DNA from: a virus
Reading direction: 5' to 3' (one strand)
Virus record (IMG/VR): IMGVR_UViG_3300021197_001752
Span: 82,706 to 146,705 of that record
DNA: 64,000 nucleotides
Every line of letters begins with the position of its first letter. Position 1 is the first letter of the stretch. The notes beneath the pieces were generated by a model. The model was not told the origin of the DNA, did no database searches, and worked only from the letters and a program-made list of their open reading frames with translations. Below are positions 7,007 to 14,085 of this stretch, in pieces. A program made the position numbers and the translations under genes.

Positions 7007-7034
7007 ATAGTACCACACTATGGCTACCTGTCAA
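7007..7034 (-). promoter_or_regulatory. Sigma70-like promoter with shared leader (copy 1)
   Basis: Minus strand: TTGACA (7029-7034), 16 bases, TACTAT (7007-7012), inside GTGGTACTATAAATTGTAAG. The same arrangement, including ATTGTAAGG after the -10 box, occurs upstream of three other genes (8189, 14997, 24879). Confidence 0.75.
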
Positions 7035-7058
7035 GTAAACTACTATATTTATTTGCCC

Positions 7059-7093
7059 TTTAAAAGCAAAAGCCCACCATTACTTCGGTGGGC
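7059..7093 (-). terminator. Rho-independent terminator after moxR-like gene
   Basis: Minus strand: GCCCACC (7093-7087), 8-base loop, GGTGGGC (7078-7072), then TTTTGCTTTT. It ends the MoxR transcript and separates it from the VWA promoter. Confidence 0.85.
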
Positions 7094-7136
7094 CCTGCCG
7101 ATCTCAAGGGAACCTTAGTTTGTGTAAGGTAGAGAA

Positions 7137-8189
7137 TCAGGCTCCCAAGATCTTTGCCAGGTACCCAGCGACGGAATCACCGCCAGCAAGCTCAGCAGCA
7201 TGAAACAGCTTCACTTTGGGTTGTGGCATCCGAGCGACAACTTGCCACAGCTTCATGGCAGCTTCGCTAGGAAGGGTAACGAAGTACTTAGCCAGGTTCA
7301 CAACCTGTTCTTCACTAAGGTCTTCTTCATTGAGTTTTCCAGAAGCGTCAAGCTTCTCAATCAAAGCACAGTTATCATTCAAGGAGAACCCAGCAAGGGC
7401 TTCCGAACGCTCACCGTTGAGCAACTGATCAACCGTAACCTGCCGCTCGTAGTTGGCAGCGAAGTCGTTGAAGGAAACAGCAGCTTCAAAGCCCACGAAG
7501 GACTGAGCAAGGGCGAACATCTGGGGACCTGGGGACTCCAGAAGCTCAGCTTTAGCCAGCACTTGGTTCAACCGATCCCAGCTACGACGGCTAGGGTACC
7601 GCTTGTTAGGCTCGATGTCACCATTATGCTCAAGGTGATCACGATTCTGGTTGATGAAGTCCCAAACCAGGGAGTCAACATTGTCTTTTGCCCAAGACAA
7701 CCAGTCCTCTACCGTGGGCTCAATGTCCCAAACCGACCAACGGTCAAGTTCAGCAGGGTCCATCTCATTGACTTGGTACTGCTCACCGTGCTCACCGCCA
7801 TTGATGGCAGCAAATACGATCGTATCAGCATGAAGGTAGTGCCCGTTGAGCTTTCGGCTGTCCGTCAACTCAAAGATACCCTGGCGAACTTCCAAGGTGG
7901 CACGGTCAACTTCGTCCAAGAAGAGAACAACGGGCTCTTCACAAGCCTGCTTGAACCAATCTGGGGGATTGAAGCTGGTACGGTTGCCTTCAATGCTAGG
8001 CAAGCCAACCAAGTCACCCTCGGTCATCTGGCTGGCACGACGCTCCACTACTGGAAGCTCCATGCCCTTAGCAATCTGGTAAACAACTTGGCTCTTACCC
8101 ACACCGTGGCGACCACGAAGCAGGACAGGCAGGCGAGCGGCAGATACCGCAGGCGCTAAGTTCACAAAGGTTTTGAAGTCTACACTCAT
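7137..8189 (-). CDS. MoxR-family AAA+ ATPase
   Basis: 350 aa. Walker A is GRHGVGKS (26-33), Walker B is VVLFLDEVDRA, and VGLPSIEGNRTSFNPPDW matches the MoxR region between them. MoxR ATPases remodel target proteins together with a VWA partner, which here is the next gene (5747-6985). Both genes have their own copy of the same promoter and leader, and a terminator lies between them, so they are probably co-regulated but separately transcribed. Confidence 0.85.
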   Translation of the reverse strand: MSVDFKTFVNLAPAVSAARLPVLLRGRHGVGKSQVVYQIAKGMELPVVERRASQMTEGDLVGLPSIEGNRTSFNPPDWFKQACEEPVVLFLDEVDRATLEVRQGIFELTDSRKLNGHYLHADTIVFAAINGGEHGEQYQVNEMDPAELDRWSVWDIEPTVEDWLSWAKDNVDSLVWDFINQNRDHLEHNGDIEPNKRYPSRRSWDRLNQVLAKAELLESPGPQMFALAQSFVGFEAAVSFNDFAANYERQVTVDQLLNGERSEALAGFSLNDNCALIEKLDASGKLNEEDLSEEQVVNLAKYFVTLPSEAAMKLWQVVARMPQPKVKLFHAAELAGGDSVAGYLAKILGA

Positions 8190-8213
8190 ATCAATCTCTC
8201 TCCCTTACATCTT

Positions 8214-8241
8214 ATAGTACCATGTATACGCTGGGAGTCAA
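8214..8241 (-). promoter_or_regulatory. Sigma70-like promoter with shared leader (copy 2)
   Basis: Minus strand: TTGACT (8236-8241), 16 bases, TACTAT (8214-8219), followed by AAGATGTAAGGGAGAG and the ATG at 8189. Confidence 0.75.
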
Positions 8242-8587
8242 GGAAACTGCTAAACTTTTTTCACTTTATTTCTCCCTGCGAAAACTGTTTAACAACCATT
8301 AGTATATGGTGTATAATGAGAGTTTATTCCCCTTAGCCTGCTAAATAATCCGCTTGACGCCTTTACATCATCTATGTATTAGGTCCCTCCGCACTTCAAG
8401 GCAGACCAGACATTGGTGTCATACCACTGCCTATTTTATAATCAAAACCTTATTTTTGCACAATTAATAAGCAAACCTCCTGCATAAAAAGTAGGCACCC
8501 CTATGACTTTGCTGTCAACTTGAAAAAAAGCGCCCATTTATTGTCACTCCTAAACACAACTATGCACAAATATTAGGCAAAGCTTCT
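8242..8587. other. Largely gene-free stretch
   Basis: About 350 bases with no clear gene apart from one possible 31-codon frame (8442-8537). A GGCAG...CTGCC inverted repeat at about 8400-8431 encloses shorter ACCA/TGGT repeats and is followed on the plus strand by TATTTTATAAT. A plus-strand TATAAT near 8312 has no gene after it. A small RNA is possible but unproven. Confidence 0.35.
8442..8537 (-). CDS. Possible 31-aa small protein
   Basis: Open frame of 31 codons starting MGAFFQVDSKVIGVPTF with AGGAGTG upstream. No family or composition evidence; could be chance. Confidence 0.25.
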   Translation of the reverse strand: MGAFFQVDSKVIGVPTFYAGGLLINCAKIRF

Positions 8588-8995
8588 TTAAACACGAGAG
8601 GCCTCAACGGCGGCGACCCTGGCGGCTCTTCTTCTCTTGTTCCGTCGTATCCTCAATTGGCTAATCGACACATCGGTCACTCCGTACTCACCCTTGGCAG
8701 CAAGTCCTTCTCTGCCATGCCACATTCGGCTGAAAGCACTACCACTGTACTCATTACCTACTTCATCATAAAAGCCTAACTTATATAACTCTCTTGTAAC
8801 ATGACTATAGAAGTTTCTGTGTGTAGTAATCAACTTAACCCAACCTTCGATATCCTCCATAGAAGCAAACCAGTTACCTGGGGTTCTCCATTCTGTCTCT
8901 CCATTAGGATCATCTATGTTCTTCTGGATGTACTCATCTGCAATCCTATAGATGTGTTCAATCATTTCTTCACTAGGGTCTTCTAATTCAAACAT
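8588..8995 (-). CDS. Hypothetical protein, 135 aa
   Basis: 135 aa. An acidic N-terminus (MFELEDPSEEMIEHIY) and a basic C-terminal tail (RIRRNKRRRAARVAAVEASR). No recognised family, though the tail suggests nucleic acid contact. Weak ribosome binding site. Confidence 0.6.
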   Translation of the reverse strand: MFELEDPSEEMIEHIYRIADEYIQKNIDDPNGETEWRTPGNWFASMEDIEGWVKLITTHRNFYSHVTRELYKLGFYDEVGNEYSGSAFSRMWHGREGLAAKGEYGVTDVSISQLRIRRNKRRRAARVAAVEASRV

Positions 8996-9020
8996 TATTA
9001 TTTGTCGCCCGCTGCTTATA

Positions 9021-9209
9021 TTATAGGATCAAACTTAGCAGCACCAAAAGGCTTAGGATACCTAGCTTCATTTGGGTGCGCTTGTGGTTCTGCTCTAACA
9101 ACTCGACCTTGGATTCTGCATTGATTACTCTTGTATACAATCCCTCTACGTCGTTAGCGAAAATAGAGATTGTCTTGTTGAGCTTCTGCTCTATGTGATA
9201 GTTTGCCAT
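9021..9209 (-). CDS. Small tail-anchored membrane protein
   Basis: 62 aa: a heptad-rich helix (VINAESKVELLEQNHK) and a C-terminal membrane segment GILSLLVLLSLIL. AAAGGA precedes the ATG. This layout (coiled coil plus C-terminal membrane anchor) is common in phage lysis-accessory proteins, but nothing specific identifies it. Confidence 0.6.
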   Translation of the reverse strand: MANYHIEQKLNKTISIFANDVEGLYTRVINAESKVELLEQNHKRTQMKLGILSLLVLLSLIL

Positions 9210-9227
9210 TGTTCTTATGTTCCTTTG

Positions 9228-9416
9228 CTAGTAGATCTTTGGCTCGAAATAGGAAGCGGGCGCTCTGTTGTACCACTCCTCTTCTGTTTGTTCTTGTGTG
9301 GCTCGTTTGTATAATCTCATATACTCTTTGGTCCAAGACTTGCCTCTGTTGCTCCATCTCTTATGTTCTGCTAGGGCGTCGGTCCATGCTGGGTATCTAT
9401 CATATCGCTTATGCAT
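9228..9416 (-). CDS. Small basic hypothetical protein, 62 aa
   Basis: 62 aa, beginning MHKRYDRYPAWTDALAEHKR. Rich in Trp, Tyr, Arg and Lys. The ATG overlaps the TAA of the upstream small membrane protein gene (TAATG). An overlapping 67-codon frame was rejected because it ignores this junction. Not recognised. Confidence 0.55.
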   Translation of the reverse strand: MHKRYDRYPAWTDALAEHKRWSNRGKSWTKEYMRLYKRATQEQTEEEWYNRAPASYFEPKIY

Positions 9417-9553
9417 TAGTGTCTGTCCCTGTCATCATCAAAGCTTTCCATTAGATCTAAGAACCAATCAAAGAACTTATAGAGGTATCTGTTTATTACG
9501 ATGCCTGCTGCAAATGCTACAATCATTGTCGCTACTACTTTTAACGTATACAA
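9416..9553 (-). CDS. Small membrane protein, 45 aa
   Basis: 45 aa from TTG 9553 (GAGGA eight bases upstream); an ATG at 9526 is possible but has no binding site. One hydrophobic segment (LKVVATMIVAFAAGIVI) and an acidic tail ending ESFDDDRDRH. Function unknown. Confidence 0.5.
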   Translation of the reverse strand: MYTLKVVATMIVAFAAGIVINRYLYKFFDWFLDLMESFDDDRDRH

Positions 9554-9554
9554 C

Positions 9555-9719
9555 TTATAAGTCCTCTAGTATTGATTCTTTTATTTTTGTTACGTCGCCC
9601 AATGTTGCTCCGCCTTGGCTGATAAGCAGGTCGAGTAGAACAAGGGCAGCTTCTGCGCCTGGATGCTCGTCGCTATTCAACTGGTAGCGGATCAACCTGA
9701 TTACCTCTGCTCTCTTCAT
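9555..9719 (-). CDS. Small hypothetical protein, 54 aa
   Basis: 54 aa starting MKRAEVIRLIRYQLNSDEHP. The ATG overlaps the TGA of the PD-(D/E)XK gene (ATGA). Helical, no membrane segment. Co-translated with the nuclease module, so it could be an accessory part of it. Confidence 0.55.
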   Translation of the reverse strand: MKRAEVIRLIRYQLNSDEHPGAEAALVLLDLLISQGGATLGDVTKIKESILEDL

Positions 9720-10417
9720 CGCTTCAATTGGGCAATGCCACTGGGGGAGTCTAAGCTAATCGGTGACTTACCCTTGAACTTTAGTCGTGCCTGGGCCCGC
9801 AACAAACCGCTGACTCGCCGAACGCCTGCGGCGTTTAGTGTAGAGCCACTGCGCCCCGCTCGTAACTCAATGTCAATCTCGCCTTCGAGCTTGGGTACGG
9901 GTAGGTTCGCTGGGTTCTCACCCAAATAGAATAAGCCTGCTCCACCAATCTGCATATAGTGGATGCCCTTCTTCTTGTAGTGGTCAATAATAAAAGAAGC
10001 GTCCTCTTTGATTTTAGCGTTGATAGGTTTTAATAATCCTTTTTGCTTTGCTGCCGTCCAAGTGTACTTGTCGCAAGTGGTAGGGAACTTCTCTCCACCA
10101 ATGGCTGAGAGTAGTCGCTCAATAGCATCTACCTTTTGACCTAGTGCTGTGATGATTAGCTCTGCTGTGTTGCCATCTACGGCTTCACTTACCATCTCAA
10201 AGCCACCATTATCGTAGCGTACAGAGGTGCCTCCCATTTGTGCGTGGGAGTCCTGCTTCACTTCTAATAAATATTTTTTACCGCCGACAAAAAAATCTGC
10301 GTCGGCAAGTGTTGCCGATGCGCCTGCCCCCTCCTGAATATCGCCTGCGACCCCTGCCGCTTTCAAAGCTTCAATGACCGTTGTCTCGTAAGCAAACCCT
10401 TGTTCGTTATTACTCAT
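9716..10417 (-). CDS. PD-(D/E)XK nuclease-like protein
   Basis: 233 aa. Near residues 38-54 the sequence ADADFFVGGKKYLLEVKQD places an Asp about 13 residues before E-V-K, the core of the PD-(D/E)XK restriction-endonuclease fold. A basic C-terminal half (LLRAQARLKFKGK) could bind DNA. Its ATG overlaps the stop of the DUF262-like/HNH gene (10414-10417), so the two are probably made together and act as a pair. Fold inferred from motif only. Confidence 0.55.
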   Translation of the reverse strand: MSNNEQGFAYETTVIEALKAAGVAGDIQEGAGASATLADADFFVGGKKYLLEVKQDSHAQMGGTSVRYDNGGFEMVSEAVDGNTAELIITALGQKVDAIERLLSAIGGEKFPTTCDKYTWTAAKQKGLLKPINAKIKEDASFIIDHYKKKGIHYMQIGGAGLFYLGENPANLPVPKLEGEIDIELRAGRSGSTLNAAGVRRVSGLLRAQARLKFKGKSPISLDSPSGIAQLKR

Positions 10418-12390
10418 TGTGCTTCCATTTCTTCCTTTGAGTTATTCATCTCAACTAACTTCAATCGCTCTTCCTTGAGCTTGCGCTCTCTTGGATTCCT
10501 ACACTCGTTACAGTCCGATTTAACACCATCTAAATGTGACTTAGTGTTGTCTAAGGCATACTCACTCCATGGTATCATTTCGCCTGGCTTGCACTTGCTA
10601 CATTCCTTACCCGCAAAACTAAGCTCTCGATCGGTTAAGAAAAACAAGCGGTTTTCGTACAAATGCTCAAGAAGCAATGCCTTGCCTTCTTTGGGGTATA
10701 CTTTCTCCCAATACTCAAACCAATCAGTTGTTTGTCGTGAATTATTATCTTTAGCTAATACAAGCCAGAAGTTACTCTGATCATCACGACCGCCTCTAGC
10801 AAGGGGGATGTAGTGATCGACCTCACAGCGACCTTCCTCTACATCCTCAAGCTCTACGTTTGGAGCGCAAACGCCAGCATCAAATAACTCCATATGATCC
10901 TGCATACTGCTAGCGGCAGTTCGCCTGCACTTGATAGCTTGACTAGCTAACCACTGTGTTTCCCTCTTAGCGTCGTCAGCTTGTAAATAATCAAGCATAT
11001 ATTCAAGGCGCTTATTCATGCCCTTGATACGCCAGGCTGATTTCTTACTGTGTGCCCAAGAATAGATTTTTGGATTCTTTAGTTTTTTAGCCTTTTTCTC
11101 AGCAGCGTCTGCTGCTTTATCCCACTGCCTCACCCTGGTCTCTGAGAATGTGTATTTCTTATCCATCCGATCCTGCATTTTCTCATACATGGACCAGAAA
11201 GCCGAGGCGTCGTTTAGTTCAAAGCCCTGCTTATCAAATGCAACAAGTAAGCTCAAGATATCTGAACGATCGCTTTGATCCATATCACCAATAGGTTCAC
11301 CATCAGTTTTGACGTTTGCATTCCAGATCTTAACAAATTGAGCCCACACAGTGTTAGAAAACCTAGGGTAGTAGTGAACCACATCAGCAGACCTAATGTA
11401 CATGTCTTTAAGCCTGTGCTTATTGTTAATAGTGCTAGGTGTCTGCACCTTACCACCAGTAATCTCTCCAGAAACTCTTGCTTCGTGGTATTTCTCATAC
11501 TGCTGATAATCAGCGTACATACTGAATGCACAAGCAATCAACTCATCGTTGGAGTAACGATAGCAATTTGGATAAATGTCTTTATCCTTACTGCTGACCT
11601 TGAAGTACCTCACTGGTGCTGGGGCGTTATGTTCCGCCTTGTATGCCTTCCAAGTATTATATTCTTCTGCTGCATCGTCACGGGCCAGTATGCAAATCTG
11701 TGTATTTGACGCATTGCGATCTTCGGCATCATTTGTGGTCCCTGTAGAGTGCCAGCGACCGAAAGTCATGTAAATCTCTGGATTGGTGTAGCCAGCGAAA
11801 ACATCGACCGAAAAGGTGAAGTTATTAAGGTAATTCCTATGGTCAATCGTAAGTTCTGAGTAAAGAGCACCGTCAGGATACAGCTTTTTATGCTCGGGGT
11901 CGGTTGGATACCACTTAAATTCATCAGCGACGTATGCTGCGCCTGTCTCTACTCTGTTGTTACAGTCAAAAGACATCAACTCAAAAAGATCTTTAATTTT
12001 TTGATCAAGCTCCCCTCTGTCTTCGCCCTGGATCAAGTAGGCCCCATTAGCGTCTTTTGCCTGAAACTGTAACACCAGACTAACCAAAGTAAACGGCTGC
12101 AAGGGGATGCCACGCATTACCGAATCCATGTAAAAGCTCCGAGTTGCCTTATCCCAAAATCCTCGTCGCTGAAATCCCAAGTTCAGCCAGATCTTTTTAT
12201 AGATCGGCTCGACAGCAGGAACTATTACGCCTGATGGCAACGTCTCGGCAGGGGAACCGATAAACACCTGCCTAAAGGTCGGTCGATAAGTGGTTTGATG
12301 CCTGACCTGCCCACTCGATAGTGTAGCGATCTGGGCGTGATGCGTTGGTTTGATACCTTCATCCCATGTTGGTCTTACTGTGTTTGACAA
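10414..12390 (-). CDS. DUF262/GmrSD-like protein with C-terminal HNH nuclease
   Basis: 658 aa from a TTG with GAGGAGG eight bases upstream. Residues about 50-85 (FQRRGFWDKATRSFYMDSVM, then RGIPLQPF) match the DUF262 pattern 'QR.FW.......DS...G.P'. The usual DGQQR is degenerate (IQGEDRGE). Near residue 545, CEVDHYIPLARGGRDDQSN is an HNH nuclease core, followed by a possible Cys4 zinc finger (CSKC...CNEC). DUF262-HNH architecture is found in GmrSD-type type IV restriction. Here it pairs with a separate PD-(D/E)XK protein. Could be phage-borne inter-phage defence or host genome degradation. Confidence 0.65.
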   Translation of the reverse strand: MSNTVRPTWDEGIKPTHHAQIATLSSGQVRHQTTYRPTFRQVFIGSPAETLPSGVIVPAVEPIYKKIWLNLGFQRRGFWDKATRSFYMDSVMRGIPLQPFTLVSLVLQFQAKDANGAYLIQGEDRGELDQKIKDLFELMSFDCNNRVETGAAYVADEFKWYPTDPEHKKLYPDGALYSELTIDHRNYLNNFTFSVDVFAGYTNPEIYMTFGRWHSTGTTNDAEDRNASNTQICILARDDAAEEYNTWKAYKAEHNAPAPVRYFKVSSKDKDIYPNCYRYSNDELIACAFSMYADYQQYEKYHEARVSGEITGGKVQTPSTINNKHRLKDMYIRSADVVHYYPRFSNTVWAQFVKIWNANVKTDGEPIGDMDQSDRSDILSLLVAFDKQGFELNDASAFWSMYEKMQDRMDKKYTFSETRVRQWDKAADAAEKKAKKLKNPKIYSWAHSKKSAWRIKGMNKRLEYMLDYLQADDAKRETQWLASQAIKCRRTAASSMQDHMELFDAGVCAPNVELEDVEEGRCEVDHYIPLARGGRDDQSNFWLVLAKDNNSRQTTDWFEYWEKVYPKEGKALLLEHLYENRLFFLTDRELSFAGKECSKCKPGEMIPWSEYALDNTKSHLDGVKSDCNECRNPRERKLKEERLKLVEMNNSKEEMEAQ

Positions 12391-12462
12391 GCGTAATACC
12401 TCCTCTGTATTTCTATTGTAAGATTATATTATATTATTTTTTGATATGCGTTAAGGTTTTAT

Positions 12463-12909
12463 TTAAAACTCTTCGCAATGAATTTCTGCTGGGTCGCAGT
12501 CTAACTTTAGCCGCCAGCCTTTCTCGACTGGGTTATCGACAACATAGCTGCGAACTTTATAATAATGCTGCTCGTCTGAAACTGAGATCAAGTCTTGGTC
12601 CGTCTCTACATTGAAAACAAATTTGCAAACTCGAACAGCTTCTTGCGCACCTTTACGCACGCCAGAGCCAACCGCCTTGATGTTCTCACTGTTGGCTAAG
12701 AATACCGCAACCTTGCAGTATCGACCAAACTTGTCCATCTCTTTAGTATGCAGGTTGACTCTTTCGCAACACTTGCGAATATCTGCTGGTGATTTCTTAT
12801 AGAATTTCATAGAGCAGCCGCTCATAGCTCCGAAGACTAACAGCAAGCTAGCTAGGATTCCTAAGTAAGTAACCACGTCAATGGTACTAAGATTCTTTAA
12901 CTTCTTCAT
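12463..12909 (-). CDS. Membrane-anchored or lipoprotein-like Cys-rich protein
   Basis: 148 aa. A hydrophobic segment VVTYLGILASLLLVFGAM leads into SGCS, which resembles a lipobox. The rest has several Cys (RKCCERV, VCKF, LDCDPAEIHCEEF), consistent with a disulfide-bonded periplasmic domain. Not recognised. Confidence 0.55.
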   Translation of the reverse strand: MKKLKNLSTIDVVTYLGILASLLLVFGAMSGCSMKFYKKSPADIRKCCERVNLHTKEMDKFGRYCKVAVFLANSENIKAVGSGVRKGAQEAVRVCKFVFNVETDQDLISVSDEQHYYKVRSYVVDNPVEKGWRLKLDCDPAEIHCEEF

Positions 12910-13087
12910 CCTGTTTTTCGCTTTCTAATTCTAGTTTGTGTCCGCAAAGGGGACAATTCCAATTACCAACTTCTCTAAATGCATATCGGAAGCCGCAAGC
13001 CTCAAGTAGCTTGTTGTTGCGACCAGGCCCCGAAGGGCAAGCATAAAGATAAGTCTTTTTATTTATCTTTGTTCGCACCGAATTCAT
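12887..13087 (-). CDS. Small zinc-ribbon protein
   Basis: 66 aa with ACPSGPG and NWNCPLCGHKLELE; the CPLCG and earlier Cys could bind zinc. An acidic tail ends EKQDEEVKES. Overlaps both neighbours by a few codons. Function unknown. Confidence 0.55.
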   Translation of the reverse strand: MNSVRTKINKKTYLYACPSGPGRNNKLLEACGFRYAFREVGNWNCPLCGHKLELESEKQDEEVKES

Positions 13088-13157
13088 ATCCTATCCAAAA
13101 GGTAACAACCATACATGCCAATACAAGTCCAACTTGTGCCATGTCATGAACGCTCAT
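13059..13157 (-). CDS. Small membrane protein, 32 aa
   Basis: 32 aa beginning MSVHDMAQVGLVLACMVVT, a single hydrophobic helix ending GANKDK. The ATG overlaps the stop of the next upstream small gene (ATGA). Part of a run of tiny membrane-protein genes (13059-13585) that could include holin-type proteins. Confidence 0.55.
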   Translation of the reverse strand: MSVHDMAQVGLVLACMVVTFWIGYEFGANKDK

Positions 13158-13288
13158 AATCTTTTATTAACTTTGTTTTTATACAGCCTGTTACCAATTG
13201 ATTGGTGCAGCTTATCAAGCAATAACACGGTCATTACACTGGTGCCGACGGCGAGTGTGGCAAATCCAAGTCCAGTCCAGCTAGTCAC
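13154..13288 (-). CDS. Small membrane protein, 44 aa
   Basis: 44 aa from GTG with GGAGTGAG upstream. Starts MTSWTGLGFATLAVGTSVM, one hydrophobic helix and a basic tail (NRLYKNKVNKRL). Coupled by ATGA to the next gene and overlapping the previous one. Confidence 0.55.
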   Translation of the reverse strand: MTSWTGLGFATLAVGTSVMTVLLLDKLHQSIGNRLYKNKVNKRL

Positions 13289-13415
13289 GCTTTCTCACTC
13301 CAATTTTGATAAGCACTAAGATACCCTTGTTCTGGAACCATTGTCCAGCAAGGTGACCACGAGATAACAAAACCCTCGCTAACCAGAAGTATAATCTTGC
13401 TAGTAGTGGTTTCAT
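13281..13415 (-). CDS. Small membrane-active or basic protein, 44 aa
   Basis: 44 aa starting MKPLLARLYFWLARVLLSRG, amphipathic and basic, ending GVRKRD. AAAAGGAG precedes the ATG, which overlaps the upstream stop (ATGA). Function unknown. Confidence 0.5.
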   Translation of the reverse strand: MKPLLARLYFWLARVLLSRGHLAGQWFQNKGILVLIKIGVRKRD

Positions 13416-13585
13416 TTCTTGCGGCTCCTTTTCTTCTTAGCTTTCTTGACTTGCACGATATCTGACTTGATCGTGGCGATCTCTGCCTCTAAGCTGTCAA
13501 GTCTGAGGTTTGTCGTATAATAAAATCCCACCAGTGGGATCAACAAGGTAGCAATCGTAACGATTACTTTGACGTCAATCTTCAT
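13412..13585 (-). CDS. Small single-pass membrane protein with basic tail
   Basis: 57 aa: membrane helix VIVTIATLLIPLVGFYY, a heptad-like stretch (LRLDSLEAEIATIKSDI) and a basic tail KKAKKKRSRKK. Overlaps both neighbours with ATGA junctions. The layout recalls spanin or holin-accessory proteins, unproven. Confidence 0.55.
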   Translation of the reverse strand: MKIDVKVIVTIATLLIPLVGFYYTTNLRLDSLEAEIATIKSDIVQVKKAKKKRSRKK

Positions 13586-13758
13586 TCTTTATTCAAAGTT
13601 TCTTTGACAAGTCCTGAAGTTAGTGTCTTGAGCCTGCGAAGTTCTTTGCGTACACGAACGCCAGCAGCCTTGTTGCCACTTGCGGACTTGCCCATATCTA
13701 CTTCCAGCATATCAATAAGATTTTTGATTTCAGCCCAGTTATTTAAAATGTTATTCAT
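13582..13758 (-). CDS. Histone H1-like protein (Hc1 type)
   Basis: 58 aa: starts MNNILNNWAEIKNLIDMLEV, then DMGKSASGNKAAGVRVRKEL. The 'GNKAAG.RVRK.L..LK' signature is that of Hc1-like bacterial histone H1 homologues, which bind DNA. TTAGGAGG precedes the ATG. Possible role in organising phage or host DNA. Confidence 0.65.
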   Translation of the reverse strand: MNNILNNWAEIKNLIDMLEVDMGKSASGNKAAGVRVRKELRRLKTLTSGLVKETLNKE

Positions 13759-13839
13759 TATCGTAACCTCCTAATGGTTATTCTTTATCTAATATATACT
13801 ATGTTCAAGCAAGTGTTTAGCTATTTTATTGTAAAAAAC

Positions 13840-14070
13840 TCAATCACCAAACATATCTTTAGCTAAATCATTAGATGCTTTCTCGACTACGCTCTTCAAA
13901 GCTTCTAGTGCAGCATGAGCCTTGTACATATCAACATAGCTAGTGCAGCCACTGTCATACTCATGTGCATAGTCCATAGCCTTCTCGGCCCAATCCATGG
14001 CATCTTGAATCCTGCCTGCTGTCTCTTCAAAGCTTGTAATTGTTTTATCAATTTTAGTTGCCCAACCCAT
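13840..14070 (-). CDS. Small helical hypothetical protein, 76 aa
   Basis: 76 aa, mostly helical (TSFEETAGRIQDAMDWAEKA), acidic. AAAGGA upstream of the ATG. Lies 15 bases after the zinc-knuckle gene and is probably transcribed from the same promoter. Not recognised. Confidence 0.55.
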   Translation of the reverse strand: MGWATKIDKTITSFEETAGRIQDAMDWAEKAMDYAHEYDSGCTSYVDMYKAHAALEALKSVVEKASNDLAKDMFGD

Positions 14071-14085
14071 GTAGATTCCTTTCTC

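Noticed and set aside
7200-8159. 319-codon plus-strand open frame
   Set aside because: Antisense to the MoxR gene, whose Walker motifs are intact.
8398-8460. Possible tRNA or small RNA in the gap after the MoxR promoter
   Set aside because: An inverted repeat is present, but there is no T-loop sequence (GGTTCGA type), no CCA end and no cloverleaf, so no tRNA is called.
9154-9357. 67-codon minus-strand frame
   Set aside because: Overlaps two better placed genes, and its end falls inside the next gene with no junction.
10400-12390. Homing endonuclease in an intron or intein
   Set aside because: The HNH protein is not inside another gene and no split gene flanks it; the DUF262-like part fits a restriction-type protein better.
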